From SIG299 sp964541485 (GTDB lineage: Bacteria > Bacillota > Clostridia > Lachnospirales > Lachnospiraceae), in NCBI GenBank assembly GCA_964541485.1, contig CAZIQL010000008.1:1-64000 (forward strand): a DNA stretch of 64,000 nt, in the 5' to 3' direction. Position 1 is the first letter of the stretch. Every line of letters begins with the position of its first letter. Made by a program: the position numbers and the translations under genes. Below are positions 1 through 7,680 of the stretch, one piece after another. The notes under the pieces were generated by a model, which worked only from the letters and a program-made list of their open reading frames with translations, did no database searches and was not told the DNA's origin.

Positions 1-93
1 GGATTTGAAATAGTTGATATATACAAAGACTATGTATGGAATAAAGCAGATGAGACAGCCGGCAATTGCATTTGGGTTTTGAAAAAGAAATAA
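1..93 (+). CDS. C-terminal end of an unidentified protein, possibly a SAM methyltransferase
   Basis: The window opens inside a gene whose last 30 codons are readable and end with TAA at 91-93. The tail starts GFEIVDIYKDYVW and ends CIWVLKKK. This resembles the last beta-hairpin of small class I SAM-dependent methyltransferases, where a GFE(I/V)V strand is followed by a final strand ending in basic residues. That is family resemblance only, because no SAM-binding motif lies inside the window. The next gene, also a methyltransferase, starts 16 nt downstream behind an AAGGAGGG site overlapping this stop, so the two were probably co-transcribed. Confidence 0.4.
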   Translation, partial: GFEIVDIYKDYVWNKADETAGNCIWVLKKK

Positions 94-109
94 AGGAGGG
101 CAAAACTGC

Positions 110-904
110 ATGAGCAAAAGAATAGAAATAGTAAGTTCATTTTATGATGATATCGATGAGGATAGCAGATTAAGCCGAAGCCGCCACGGACAGTTGGAGT
201 ATGCGACGACAATGGAATATATTCATCGGTACGCAACGCCGGGAGCGAAGATATTAGAGATTGGTGCAGGAACCGGGAGATATTCGATTGCCTTGGCAAA
301 AGAAGGATATTAGGTAACGGCTGTTGAACTGGTGGAAAGCAATCTGGAGGTGTTGCAAAAAAACAGTGCGGACGTGCGAAGTATAGAATCCTATCAGGGA
401 GATGCATTGAACCTTGGCAAATTTGAAGACGGTCAATTTGATGTAACGTTATTATTTGGTCCCATGTATCATTTATACGATAAAGAAGATGTACATAAAG
501 CGATAGAGGAAGCAATTCGGGTTACAAAAAATGACGGAATTATTTTAGTGGCATTCCTTTCTGTATATGCCATTATGAATGACAATTATCTTAACGGAAC
601 TCTGGCAGCAGGCTTAGAGGAAAACTTTGATGGGAGTTATAGAGTAAAGCACTTTGAGGAGCAATTGTTTACAGGATATGATATCGTGGAATTTGAGCAG
701 CTTTTTGAAACACACAAGGTGAAGCATTTAACTACGGTGGCAGCAGATGGAATTCTGGAATTGGCAGAAGGAAGAGGCGATTTTAAGATGTCAGACGAAG
801 AGTTCGAGCTATTTGTTAAGTATCACTTAGCTACGTGTGAAAAAAGAGAACTGCTTGGTAGTTCCAGTCATTTGCTTTATATTTGCAAGAAAGAAGATTT
901 GTAG
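110..904 (+). pseudogene. Class I SAM-dependent methyltransferase interrupted by an in-frame TAG
   Basis: Translation from ATG 110 (AAGGAGGG, 9-nt spacing) gives the N-terminus of a class I methyltransferase with the SAM-binding loop LEIGAGTGRYS near residue 50. The frame is broken by TAG at 311-313, after ALAKEGY. The same frame then resumes at once with VTAVELVESNLEVL (the acidic end of motif II), followed by GDALNL, FDVTLLFGPMYHLY and a normal end at 904, about 264 codons in all. No frameshift or missing sequence is visible, so the lesion is one nonsense codon in an otherwise complete gene. CAG, AAG or GAG to TAG would each explain it. A 191-residue C-terminal piece could restart at GTG 332 but would lack the SAM loop. 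Likely a recent pseudogene or a sequencing error. Confidence 0.8.
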
Positions 905-948
905 GATTAGAACGTATTTCAATAGTAATAAGTTTTATTTTTCTTTGT

Positions 949-991
949 GTTTGGGTCGCACAAGCTCTTTTGCTATTCTTGCGACCCAAAC
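949..991. terminator. 12-bp inverted repeat between convergent genes
   Basis: GTTTGGGTCGCA (949-960) and TGCGACCCAAAC (980-991) form a perfect 12-bp stem with a 19-nt loop between the stop codons of two convergent genes. The place and strength suit a bidirectional terminator, but there is no clean T-run on either side. Confidence 0.55.
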
Positions 992-1002
992 CAACAATCA
1001 AT

Positions 1003-1569
1003 TTATAGTATTGTTTCTATTGCCGTCTTTAAGTGCTCAAAGGAGAATGGCTTATAGACAAAGTGTTCTGCACCATATTCTAAAGCGAGAGTACGCACTT
1101 CCTCACTTGTATCGGCTGTCAGCATAACAACATGAAGGTTCGGGTATTGTTGCTTGAGGCGTTTTAAAATATCCAGTCCGTTTTCATCAGGGAAATGTAC
1201 ATCCAAAAAGATGCCGTAAGGCAGACTGGTTTCCAAGGAGTGAAAGAGTTGGTCGCTGTTCTCTACTGCCCTTGCGGAATATCCAAGGTGGTGTATCATA
1301 TCGGTCACCATGCCACCCATAAAGGAGGAGTCATCACAAATCAAGAAATGACTCGGAAGTTCTCTGCCTAACAGATAATCGGCGGAGACGTGAAAGAAGT
1401 CAGCCAAAGCACATAGCATGGGAATGTCGGGAATAGACGCTCCGGTTTCCCATTTGGACACTGCACCGATAGAGACACCCATTTCATTCGCAAGGTTTTC
1501 CTGCGTCATATGATGTCTTTTTCGTAGTTCTAATATTCTTTTTCCTAATACCATCAGATTTTCTATCAT
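1003..1569 (-). CDS. XRE helix-turn-helix fused to a CheY-like receiver domain
   Basis: This 188-residue protein joins two regulatory domains. Residues 7-67 are an XRE/Cro-type helix-turn-helix (MTQENLANEMGVSIGAVSKWE). Residues 74-188 are a response-regulator receiver with the expected residues: acidic pair D79/D80, phospho-acceptor D123 in FLDVHFPD, T151 in MLTAD and K173 in VYKPF. Receivers normally precede the DNA-binding domain and pair with winged-helix, LuxR or AraC outputs, so an N-terminal XRE domain is unusual. No histidine kinase lies nearby. The start has a CGGAGGAA site 5-6 nt upstream. A perfect palindrome 45 bp upstream (1614-1625) may be its operator. Inferred role: a DNA-binding regulator whose activity depends on phosphorylation by an unlinked kinase. 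Confidence 0.85.
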   Translation of the reverse strand: MIENLMVLGKRILELRKRHHMTQENLANEMGVSIGAVSKWETGASIPDIPMLCALADFFHVSADYLLGRELPSHFLICDDSSFMGGMVTDMIHHLGYSARAVENSDQLFHSLETSLPYGIFLDVHFPDENGLDILKRLKQQYPNLHVVMLTADTSEEVRTLALEYGAEHFVYKPFSFEHLKTAIETIL

Positions 1570-1613
1570 AATATTCCTCCGTTTTATAGATAAATGAAGT
1601 TGTTAAAAGATTT

Positions 1614-1625
1614 TGTACATGTACA
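1614..1625. promoter_or_regulatory. Perfect 12-bp palindrome TGTACATGTACA
   Basis: A self-complementary 12-mer in the divergent intergenic region, 45 bp upstream of the HTH-receiver start. It suits a dimeric HTH operator, probably autoregulatory. Function is inferred. Confidence 0.45.
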
Positions 1626-1723
1626 GATTTATTATAAATTCGACGAAGACAAATGTCTATCGAAGTGCAAGAAAATAAGAGGAATAAAATTTTCCTGCGG
1701 TTCAAATTTTATAATTTGTTCGA

Positions 1724-1752
1724 TTGACTGATGGAGTGTGATTTGATAGAAT
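1724..1752 (+). promoter_or_regulatory. Sigma-A promoter for the YhcG-type gene
   Basis: TTGACT (1724-1729), a 17-nt spacer and TAGAAT (1747-1752) preceded by TGA. It lies 64 bp upstream of the 1817 start. Confidence 0.55.
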
Positions 1753-1816
1753 TTACGTAAAATCGAAAAATGATGATAAAGCGTATTGTGGACGAAGAAG
1801 AGGGGGAGGTTTAAAA

Positions 1817-2770
1817 ATGAGTGAGTTCATAAAAGTGGATGAAAACTATAGGAAATGGATCGAGGATGTTAGTAGTCGGTTTAAGCAGAGTCAGATAAAG
1901 GCGGCAATGAAGGTAAACGAGGAGATGCTGCGATTTTACTGGACTTTGGGACGTGATATAGAGCAACTTAAGAGTCTTTATCCCTGGGGAGATAATATGT
2001 ATGCAAGAATCGGCAAAGATTTGAGAGAGTTACTCCCAGATATCAAGTCTTTCTCGAGCCGAAACCTTAGATATATGAATTCATTCTACAATTTTTATAA
2101 CAATGTGACAATTTTGCCCCAAGTTGGGGCAAAATTAGATGGCGCTGAAAGTACGACTCGGGTCAGTGCAGAACTATCGGAAGATGTAATTTTTCTTATT
2201 CCATGGGGACATCACAAATTGATTATAGATAAATGCAAGGGAAATCATAAACGAGCACTGTTTTTTGTTAATAAAACGATAGAGAACAACTGGTCACGTG
2301 CCGTATTACATAATTTTCTGAATACAGACCTATATGAGCGACAGGGCAAGGCAATAACTAATTTCGCACAAACTTTGCCTAAGATACAGAGTGATTTAGC
2401 ACAGGCTATCACAAAGGACCCATACAATTTTGATTTTTTGACGCTTCGGGAAAGGTATGACGAAAAAGAATTAAAGGAGGCTTTGCTGGAGAAGGTTCAA
2501 TCGTTTTTACTTGAACTTGGAACTGGTTTTGCATATATGGGACGGGAAGTGCGTATTAAGGTTGGTGAAAAAGAAAAATATATGGATCTACTGTTTTACA
2601 ACACGCAGGTTCACTGCTATGTTGTTGTAGAAGTAAAAGCGGGAGAATTTGATTCTTCTAATATGGGACAGCTTGGGACATATGTTGTAGCAGTGAATCA
2701 TCAGATAAAAACGGAATATGACAATCCTACAATTGGGCTTGTGGTTTGCGGATTACATAAAAGAAGTTGA
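1817..2770 (+). CDS. YhcG/DUF1016-type PD-(D/E)XK nuclease, C-terminally truncated
   Basis: The N-terminal DUF1016 helical region (EEMLRFYWTLGRDIE, RNLRYMNSFYNFY) is followed by the nuclease core. The catalytic PD-(D/E)XK residues are visible as D257 (KYMDLLFYN) and E272-V-K274 (VVEVKAGEF), then the QLGTYV helix. Intact family members continue past the NPTIGLLLC strand with roughly 40-50 more residues. Here the reading stops after NPTIGLVVCGLHKRS, at the point where a different reading frame takes over. The catalytic core looks intact and only the last segment is missing. The start has a GGGAGGT site and a good promoter. Relatives act as putative nucleases in mobile or defence contexts. Activity after truncation is unknown. 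Confidence 0.8.
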   Translation: MSEFIKVDENYRKWIEDVSSRFKQSQIKAAMKVNEEMLRFYWTLGRDIEQLKSLYPWGDNMYARIGKDLRELLPDIKSFSSRNLRYMNSFYNFYNNVTILPQVGAKLDGAESTTRVSAELSEDVIFLIPWGHHKLIIDKCKGNHKRALFFVNKTIENNWSRAVLHNFLNTDLYERQGKAITNFAQTLPKIQSDLAQAITKDPYNFDFLTLRERYDEKELKEALLEKVQSFLLELGTGFAYMGREVRIKVGEKEKYMDLLFYNTQVHCYVVVEVKAGEFDSSNMGQLGTYVVAVNHQIKTEYDNPTIGLVVCGLHKRS

Positions 2771-3335
2771 TTTTAGAAAGGAAATTGAGGATGCAAAGAT
2801 AAGCATAATTGAAAAAAAGGATTTAATCGAATGTTATAATCGTAGTAAGGAGAACCTGGAGGGGAGAATTGATTATAAAGTACTTGATCAATATAATCTG
2901 CAAGTTCAGCAATATATACGCATAAAGGACGGTGTACCATACTTGGAAAGTTTTATTGTAGGGGAAGGAATCTTTTTTTCAGTGTATGATTCTGACTATG
3001 CATTTGAACATTTAAGAATTGATAAGCAGGATTTGATTGTTCCTACTTATGATTATGATATAGGTTGTCTGGATATAAATTATGGACACGATATAGGGAA
3101 GAGAGATTATAGAAAATATGAAACCCTAGAAAACATAAGATATTTGATATCGTGTAAAAATGTCGAAGAGGTGGGAGTTGATTTGTTGTGTTGTGAAGCA
3201 CCGGGAATTAGTTTCTATATATCACAGGCAGAAGTTATAAAGTTGTTCAATCCCAACATGTATAGAAACATAATCTTGATAGACGGATGCATTGAGTTTG
3301 ATTATTCCAAGGTGGTCACACAGGGAATTCATTAA
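2718..3335 (+). CDS. Unrecognised ORF overlapping the YhcG end, probably a 5'-truncated gene
   Basis: This frame overlaps the last 53 nt of the YhcG gene in another frame and runs 205 codons. The first dozen codons lie in sequence that is clearly YhcG, so the proposed ATG at 2718 is probably not native and has no good ribosome site. From about residue 12 (ADYIKEVDFRKEIED) it becomes a plausible protein rich in Tyr, Asp and Ile, with no motif I recognise. The simplest reading is a deletion that removed the 3' end of yhcG and the 5' end of this gene, joining them near 2745-2755. I cannot assign a function. Confidence 0.45.
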   Translation: MTILQLGLWFADYIKEVDFRKEIEDAKISIIEKKDLIECYNRSKENLEGRIDYKVLDQYNLQVQQYIRIKDGVPYLESFIVGEGIFFSVYDSDYAFEHLRIDKQDLIVPTYDYDIGCLDINYGHDIGKRDYRKYETLENIRYLISCKNVEEVGVDLLCCEAPGISFYISQAEVIKLFNPNMYRNIILIDGCIEFDYSKVVTQGIH

Positions 3336-3780
3336 AAAACAAGAATTTGTGTTATAAATATGATGAAATGTGATATAATGGCTGAAATGTAGCACTTATG
3401 ACGGCTTTTTCCATTATTAAGCCGGTATTTTTCATTTTCCGACAGCCCCTTTTTTACTGTTTTTTCATGATGGTATCCTCCTTTGGCGTTTGTGTTGTTA
3501 GCCTGATTATAGTAATTATTTCTCTATGGAAAAACGGTCAAAAACGGATACTTGTGTAAAATACGGACAAATCTTTAAATTTACTGGTCAGATGTCCGAA
3601 TTTATCCATTGAACAAGATTATGAAAACGAAAAGGTTCTCCCAAATAACCATCAGTGATGGGATGATGGATGTTTTGATAGCATAGAGATAGGGATATCG
3701 ATGCCATAAAACAATAGAGAAGAAAAGGTTAAAAACAGGAGTTGGCAAAACCGCCAACTCCTGTTTTGTAAAAGGAAGGT
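3336..3780. other. 445-nt intergenic region with an orphan promoter-like site
   Basis: No credible ORF. It holds TTATAA (3352-3357), a 16-nt spacer and TGATATAAT (-10 hexamer at 3374-3379). Shortly after comes a weak hairpin, CGGCTT pairing with AAGCCG around 3402-3424, followed by TATTTTTC. This could be a short RNA gene or the promoter of a deleted gene. The rest shows nothing recognisable until the terminator at 3732. Confidence 0.35.
3732..3767 (-). terminator. Strong intrinsic terminator of the AI-2E family gene
   Basis: AAAACAGGAGTTGGC (3732-3746) pairs perfectly with GCCAACTCCTGTTTT (3753-3767) across a 6-nt loop, 13 nt past the stop of the minus-strand gene. A T-run follows on the minus strand. 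Confidence 0.85.
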
Positions 3781-4893
3781 TTATTGTTTCTTGTCAATTT
3801 TTTTTACATCCTCACGAAGCAGCCGATATGCCGTAGCTGCTAACGGAACACCCAGCAACATACCTAAAATTCCCATAATACCGCCACCAATGGTTACCGC
3901 AGAAAGTACCCAGATGGCAGGGAGCCCCATGGAAGAACCAACCACACGAGGATAAATCAGATTGCCTTCCAATTGCTGCAATACCACAATGAAAATGAGG
4001 AAAATCAGTGCTTCTACCGGGGATACCGTCATAATCATAAATGCACCGACTCCGGCACCAATATATGCTCCGGCTACAGGAATCAGTGCTGTAAATGCGA
4101 TGACAGCGCCAATCATGGTTGCATACGGGAGACGTAAAATCATCATGCCGCCGGCACACAGAAGACCCAAAATAACTGCTTCTGTACACTGGCCCACAAT
4201 GTACTTGTGAAAACTGTCATTCAGAATGGAAATCACATATTTGGTCTTAGAGTAGATGCCTTCCTTGATATACCGTCTCATGAGTCGATCCATCTGACGA
4301 CCCAGTTTTTCTTTTCCGGTCAGCAGATAAATAGAGAAAATCACTGCCAGAAGCGCAGTCACAATCCCGGAAAATACAGAGGAAATCAAAGTAATCGCTG
4401 TTCCCATCACATTTCCAACACCGGTGGTAAGTACACTGATAATCTGCTCTGTTTTAGATTTCCAATCAATGCTCTGTAAAGGAGTCAGTAAGTCCTCCGG
4501 AACAATATCCATGGACTCTAACCAAGCCAGCAATTTGTTAATTGCACCCGGAATCTGTGCTAATAACAGTTCCATACAAGCAATCAGTTCAGGAACCACC
4601 AGTCGGAACAGTAAAGCAACCAGCACTACTAAGGTGACAAATGCAGCCAGCATGCAGACAATTCTTTTGCTTTTTAGAACGATGGCTTTTTTTGATTTTG
4701 GGAAATAGTGCCTTTCATAATAACTCATTAAAATATTGATAACATAGGCAATGGCACAACCAATTACGAGTGGCATGGCGGCACTGAACAGCATTTCCAC
4801 AAGACCTGCGAAGGATGCCCAATAGGTGATGCACAGGTACAGCAAGAAAATGCTGACCCCGATTCTAAAACAGGATTTCCATTCTACTTTCAT
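3781..4893 (-). CDS. AI-2E family transporter (PF01594-type membrane protein)
   Basis: A 370-residue integral membrane protein with two N-terminal hairpins of hydrophobic helices, a long amphipathic middle (IPGAINKLLAWLESMDIVPED), and the family's C-terminal block with GQCTEAVILGLLCAGGM, a PVAGAYIG motif and NLIYPRVVGSSMGLPAIWV. Members are polytopic permeases linked to export of small molecules or ions. Only a few are tied to autoinducer-2, so the substrate is unknown. I chose the internal ATG at 4893 over the longer frame because a GGAAAGGAAG site sits 6 nt upstream and the extra 30 codons are polar and unlike the family. It ends in a strong terminator. Confidence 0.85.
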   Translation of the reverse strand: MKVEWKSCFRIGVSIFLLYLCITYWASFAGLVEMLFSAAMPLVIGCAIAYVINILMSYYERHYFPKSKKAIVLKSKRIVCMLAAFVTLVVLVALLFRLVVPELIACMELLLAQIPGAINKLLAWLESMDIVPEDLLTPLQSIDWKSKTEQIISVLTTGVGNVMGTAITLISSVFSGIVTALLAVIFSIYLLTGKEKLGRQMDRLMRRYIKEGIYSKTKYVISILNDSFHKYIVGQCTEAVILGLLCAGGMMILRLPYATMIGAVIAFTALIPVAGAYIGAGVGAFMIMTVSPVEALIFLIFIVVLQQLEGNLIYPRVVGSSMGLPAIWVLSAVTIGGGIMGILGMLLGVPLAATAYRLLREDVKKIDKKQ

Positions 4894-5019
4894 AAATAAC
4901 TTCCTTTCCGTCTTCTGTTTAGCTCGCATATTCTGCGATTGCTTTGCTAATTGCGATGATGTCACTGTTTCCGGCAAACTCAAATTCTGATTTAATTTCG
5001 GAAACTATACCGGGTATGC

Positions 5020-5877
5020 TTAACGCACATCTTCTACTTTCTTTTCCAGACGTGTCTCTAAAACAGATGGGTCGCGCATAATCTTTCTGAGTTCACGCAA
5101 TGCAATGGCATAATATAAACCATCGCAGAAACGCTCGTCGGAAACCAGGCTGAAGCCCATGCGCTTTTGGACCTTTACTTCGCCTTTTTCTGCAACAGGA
5201 ACCTCTTTTTCTTTACCCATAGCAAAGAATAAACCGTTGGTACCGAATTCGCAGGTGTGATGGTATACGTGGTTGATACCGAGTGATTTTAAATTAGTAA
5301 TGTAAAATGAGGTATGGAACGGGCTGAATTCAATAATGGATTTTGGAAGTATATTGTGACGATCCATCCACATTAAAACAGCGGAAACGATATTTAACAG
5401 CCAGCTTGGCAATGCGGTAAAAAAGCGTGCCATTTTGTCTGCATCATTCTCTTCGGTACGAAGGACAGTTTCCTTCCGGATGGCTTCGTTGATGGCTTCC
5501 GCAATTTCCAAAATGGTTTCCGTTCCTTCAAAGCATAGCTTGATGGTAGTATCCGGACAGTCAATGTGCAGCTCCGGATGAATGGTAAAGCTAACCCAGA
5601 TTTTTGGACGGGCATAAATTTTACCGTTCATGACAAAACGGTTCAGTCGAGGCTTTAATGCCAGCATACGGACAATGCCCGCAATAAATATGTGCATATA
5701 GCCCATTTTAATTCCCTGGGCTTCCTTTTCTTTGATGTAGTTGTCCCATGCTTCACAGTCGAAAGTATCCTCGTACATATTCATGGAATCATAACGTTTT
5801 TTCATTAAAAAGCCGGTAATCATCTGCATTGGATCAACACTGCGGATTAGACGGCCATCGGGCCTTTTTCCAAACAT
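5020..5877 (-). CDS. 2-oxo acid dehydrogenase E2-like acyltransferase domain protein
   Basis: A 285-residue stand-alone protein of the chloramphenicol acetyltransferase/E2 catalytic-domain fold, with no lipoyl or peripheral-subunit-binding domain. In E2 enzymes the catalytic signature is DHRxxDG. The matching segment here is DERFCDG (residues 247-253), so the catalytic His is replaced by Glu. A GTNGLFFAMG segment precedes it. As I recall, stand-alone relatives in clostridia share DER(I/F)CDG, which would make this a family trait rather than a fresh mutation. The start at 5877 has a GGGAG site 5 nt upstream. The longer frame adds a hydrophobic stretch without a ribosome site. The acyl substrate, if any, is unknown. 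Confidence 0.7.
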   Translation of the reverse strand: MFGKRPDGRLIRSVDPMQMITGFLMKKRYDSMNMYEDTFDCEAWDNYIKEKEAQGIKMGYMHIFIAGIVRMLALKPRLNRFVMNGKIYARPKIWVSFTIHPELHIDCPDTTIKLCFEGTETILEIAEAINEAIRKETVLRTEENDADKMARFFTALPSWLLNIVSAVLMWMDRHNILPKSIIEFSPFHTSFYITNLKSLGINHVYHHTCEFGTNGLFFAMGKEKEVPVAEKGEVKVQKRMGFSLVSDERFCDGLYYAIALRELRKIMRDPSVLETRLEKKVEDVR

Positions 5878-6039
5878 ATTTTCTCCCACACTCCCTAAAA
5901 AAGTATATATTCTCTTATATGTATATATGAACAGTATCATTTTACAGTAAGAAAATGAAAATGACAAGTTTTAATAAATAAATTAAATGTAAAATCTATA
6001 TTAAAAGATAATTAGAAACGAAATAAACGAAAAAAAATG

Positions 6040-6048
6040 TGGTATAAT
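6040..6048 (+). promoter_or_regulatory. Extended -10 promoter of the acyltransferase/PAP2 operon
   Basis: TGGTATAAT with TATAAT at 6043-6048 and an A-rich upstream tract. No good -35 is visible. It lies 37 bp upstream of the 6085 start. Confidence 0.45.
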
Positions 6049-6084
6049 TCTTCATTATTGCGTGTGAGAACGAGGAGAATAGGA

Positions 6085-6861
6085 ATGGAAGAGAAAAAAA
6101 CATCGGTAATGTTTCGTATTGTGAAAGGATTGGTACGTCTTTTTTACGGGAATGTGGAAGTAATCGGTCTGGAAAATCTGCCGGAGAGAGAGGCTGTGAT
6201 TGTTGCAAATCATACGCAGATGAATGGTCCGATTTCGGGAGAACTGTTTTTGCCTGAAAACTGTTACACCTGGTGTGCCGGTCAGATGATGAATTTAAAG
6301 GAAGTACCTGCGTATGCCTTTTCTGACTTCTGGTCGCAGAAGCCAAAATGGCAGCAACCGTTATTTAAACTGGCATCATATCTGATTGCTCCGCTGGCGG
6401 TATTCCTTTTTAACAATGCCAGGACCATTGCGGTGTATCGTGATATGCGGATTAAGTCTACCTTTAAGACCAGTCTTTCGATGCTTAAGGATGGAGCGAA
6501 TCTTTTGATTTTTCCTGAGAAGGATGAGAAGTACAATAATATTTTATACAAATTCCAGGAGAATTTCATTGATATAGCAAGACTGTACTATAAAAAAACA
6601 GGTGTCGGGTTAACATTTGTTCCGATGTATATTGCACCAACGATAAGGAAAATGTATATTGGAAAGGGAATAGTTTTTCAGGGAGAAAACAATATAGAAG
6701 AGGAACGGAAAAGAATTGCGGAATATTTGTCCGATGAAATCACACGGATTGCCAGAGAACTTCCATTACATAAAGTAGTTCCTTACCGCAATATTCCCAG
6801 GAAATATTATTTGACGAATAAAGATGTTACGGAGGTGCCGCATGAGAAAACCCGTTGTTGA
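6085..6861 (+). CDS. PlsC-like lysophospholipid acyltransferase family protein
   Basis: A 258-residue protein of the 1-acylglycerol-3-phosphate acyltransferase fold. Block I reads VANHTQMNGP where the usual signature is NHxxxxD, so the aspartate of the HX4D pair is Gly. Block III appears as LIFPEKDEKY in place of FPEG. A hydrophobic segment (LASYLIAPLAVFLF) suits membrane association. These changes suggest a divergent subfamily with an altered acceptor, or weak activity. The start at ATG 6085 follows GAGGAGAATAGGA. The gene overlaps the PAP2 gene downstream by 20 nt, so the pair is probably translationally coupled and acts on related membrane lipids. Confidence 0.75.
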   Translation: MEEKKTSVMFRIVKGLVRLFYGNVEVIGLENLPEREAVIVANHTQMNGPISGELFLPENCYTWCAGQMMNLKEVPAYAFSDFWSQKPKWQQPLFKLASYLIAPLAVFLFNNARTIAVYRDMRIKSTFKTSLSMLKDGANLLIFPEKDEKYNNILYKFQENFIDIARLYYKKTGVGLTFVPMYIAPTIRKMYIGKGIVFQGENNIEEERKRIAEYLSDEITRIARELPLHKVVPYRNIPRKYYLTNKDVTEVPHEKTRC

Positions 6862-7525
6862 TTACAGAGAATTCCGGTTATCCAGATTAAAGGAACCACA
6901 ATTTTATCATTTGTTATATCTGCTCGGCTGGGTCGGATATTTTATTCTTTATTTTATTACTGAAAATCTGATACCGCGGGAAAGCTGTTACCCGGTTCAT
7001 TCTCCGTTAGATGACATGATTCCGTTTTGTGAATACTTTGTGATTCCGTACGTGGGCTGGTATGTACTGATTGTTGTTTCCCTTTTGTACTTTATGCTGT
7101 ACAATCCGGATAACTTTAAAAATCTTATGAAATTTATTATCGTGACCCAGGTGGTTGCGATGGCAATTTATATTATTTTCCCGAACCGTCAGGACTTGCG
7201 TCCGGACGTATTTCCGCGGGATAATATTTTTACGAGCATCCTGGGGCTGATTTATTCCTTTGACACCAGTACCAATGTCTGCCCGTCCCTGCATGTGGCA
7301 TACTCCATCGGAATTGCTTCGACATGGTTAAAGGAAAAAGGCGCATCCGGATGGACAAAGATTTTTGTCACGGTGTTCTGTTTCTTTGTTTGCATCTCGG
7401 TGGCATTTGTAAAACAGCATTCCGTCGTGGATATCTTTGCGGCAATTCCGGTTTGTGTGCTGGCGGAGTGGATTACGTTTGGAAAGAGCTATTGGAGACC
7501 TAAATTGATAAAAAAGAAATCGTAA
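6842..7525 (+). CDS. PAP2-family membrane phosphatase/phosphotransferase
   Basis: A 227-residue protein with about six membrane segments. The later PAP2 signature blocks are present: CPSLHVAYS (block 2, with PSxH) and SVAFVKQHSVVDIFA (block 3, with HxxxD). The N-terminal PAP2 block is divergent, with FPRDNIFTSI preceding block 2, as in the inositol-phosphorylceramide-synthase-like branch. Likely action: transfer or hydrolysis of a phosphate group on a membrane lipid at the outer membrane face. The start at 6842 sits behind ACGGAGGT and lies inside the end of the PlsC-like gene. A terminator follows at 7532. Confidence 0.8.
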   Translation: MRKPVVDYREFRLSRLKEPQFYHLLYLLGWVGYFILYFITENLIPRESCYPVHSPLDDMIPFCEYFVIPYVGWYVLIVVSLLYFMLYNPDNFKNLMKFIIVTQVVAMAIYIIFPNRQDLRPDVFPRDNIFTSILGLIYSFDTSTNVCPSLHVAYSIGIASTWLKEKGASGWTKIFVTVFCFFVCISVAFVKQHSVVDIFAAIPVCVLAEWITFGKSYWRPKLIKKKS

Positions 7526-7531
7526 AAAAGG

Positions 7532-7566
7532 AAACCGATGCACGGTGAAAGGCATCGGTTTTTTTG
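7532..7566 (+). terminator. Intrinsic terminator after the PAP2 gene
   Basis: AAACCGATGC (7532-7541) pairs with GCATCGGTTT (7552-7561), followed by a T-run to 7565. Confidence 0.85.
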
Positions 7567-7605
7567 TACGCTATTATTCTTCGGTTGTAGAGGTATCGAG
7601 GGTTT

Positions 7606-7635
7606 TTGTCAATTTTGCGTCGGAACGGATAAAAT
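7606..7635 (+). promoter_or_regulatory. Probable sigma-A promoter
   Basis: TTGTCA (7606-7611), an 18-nt spacer and TAAAAT (7630-7635), 45 bp upstream of the 7681 start. Confidence 0.5.
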
Positions 7636-7680
7636 CATGAAAAACGGGAATTGTAATAGAAAAGAAAGGGAGGAATTTTT

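Noticed and set aside
311..313. Programmed readthrough or pyrrolysine at the TAG
   Set aside because: No pylT or related genes in the window and no catalytic role expected at this position; nonsense mutation or error is simpler.
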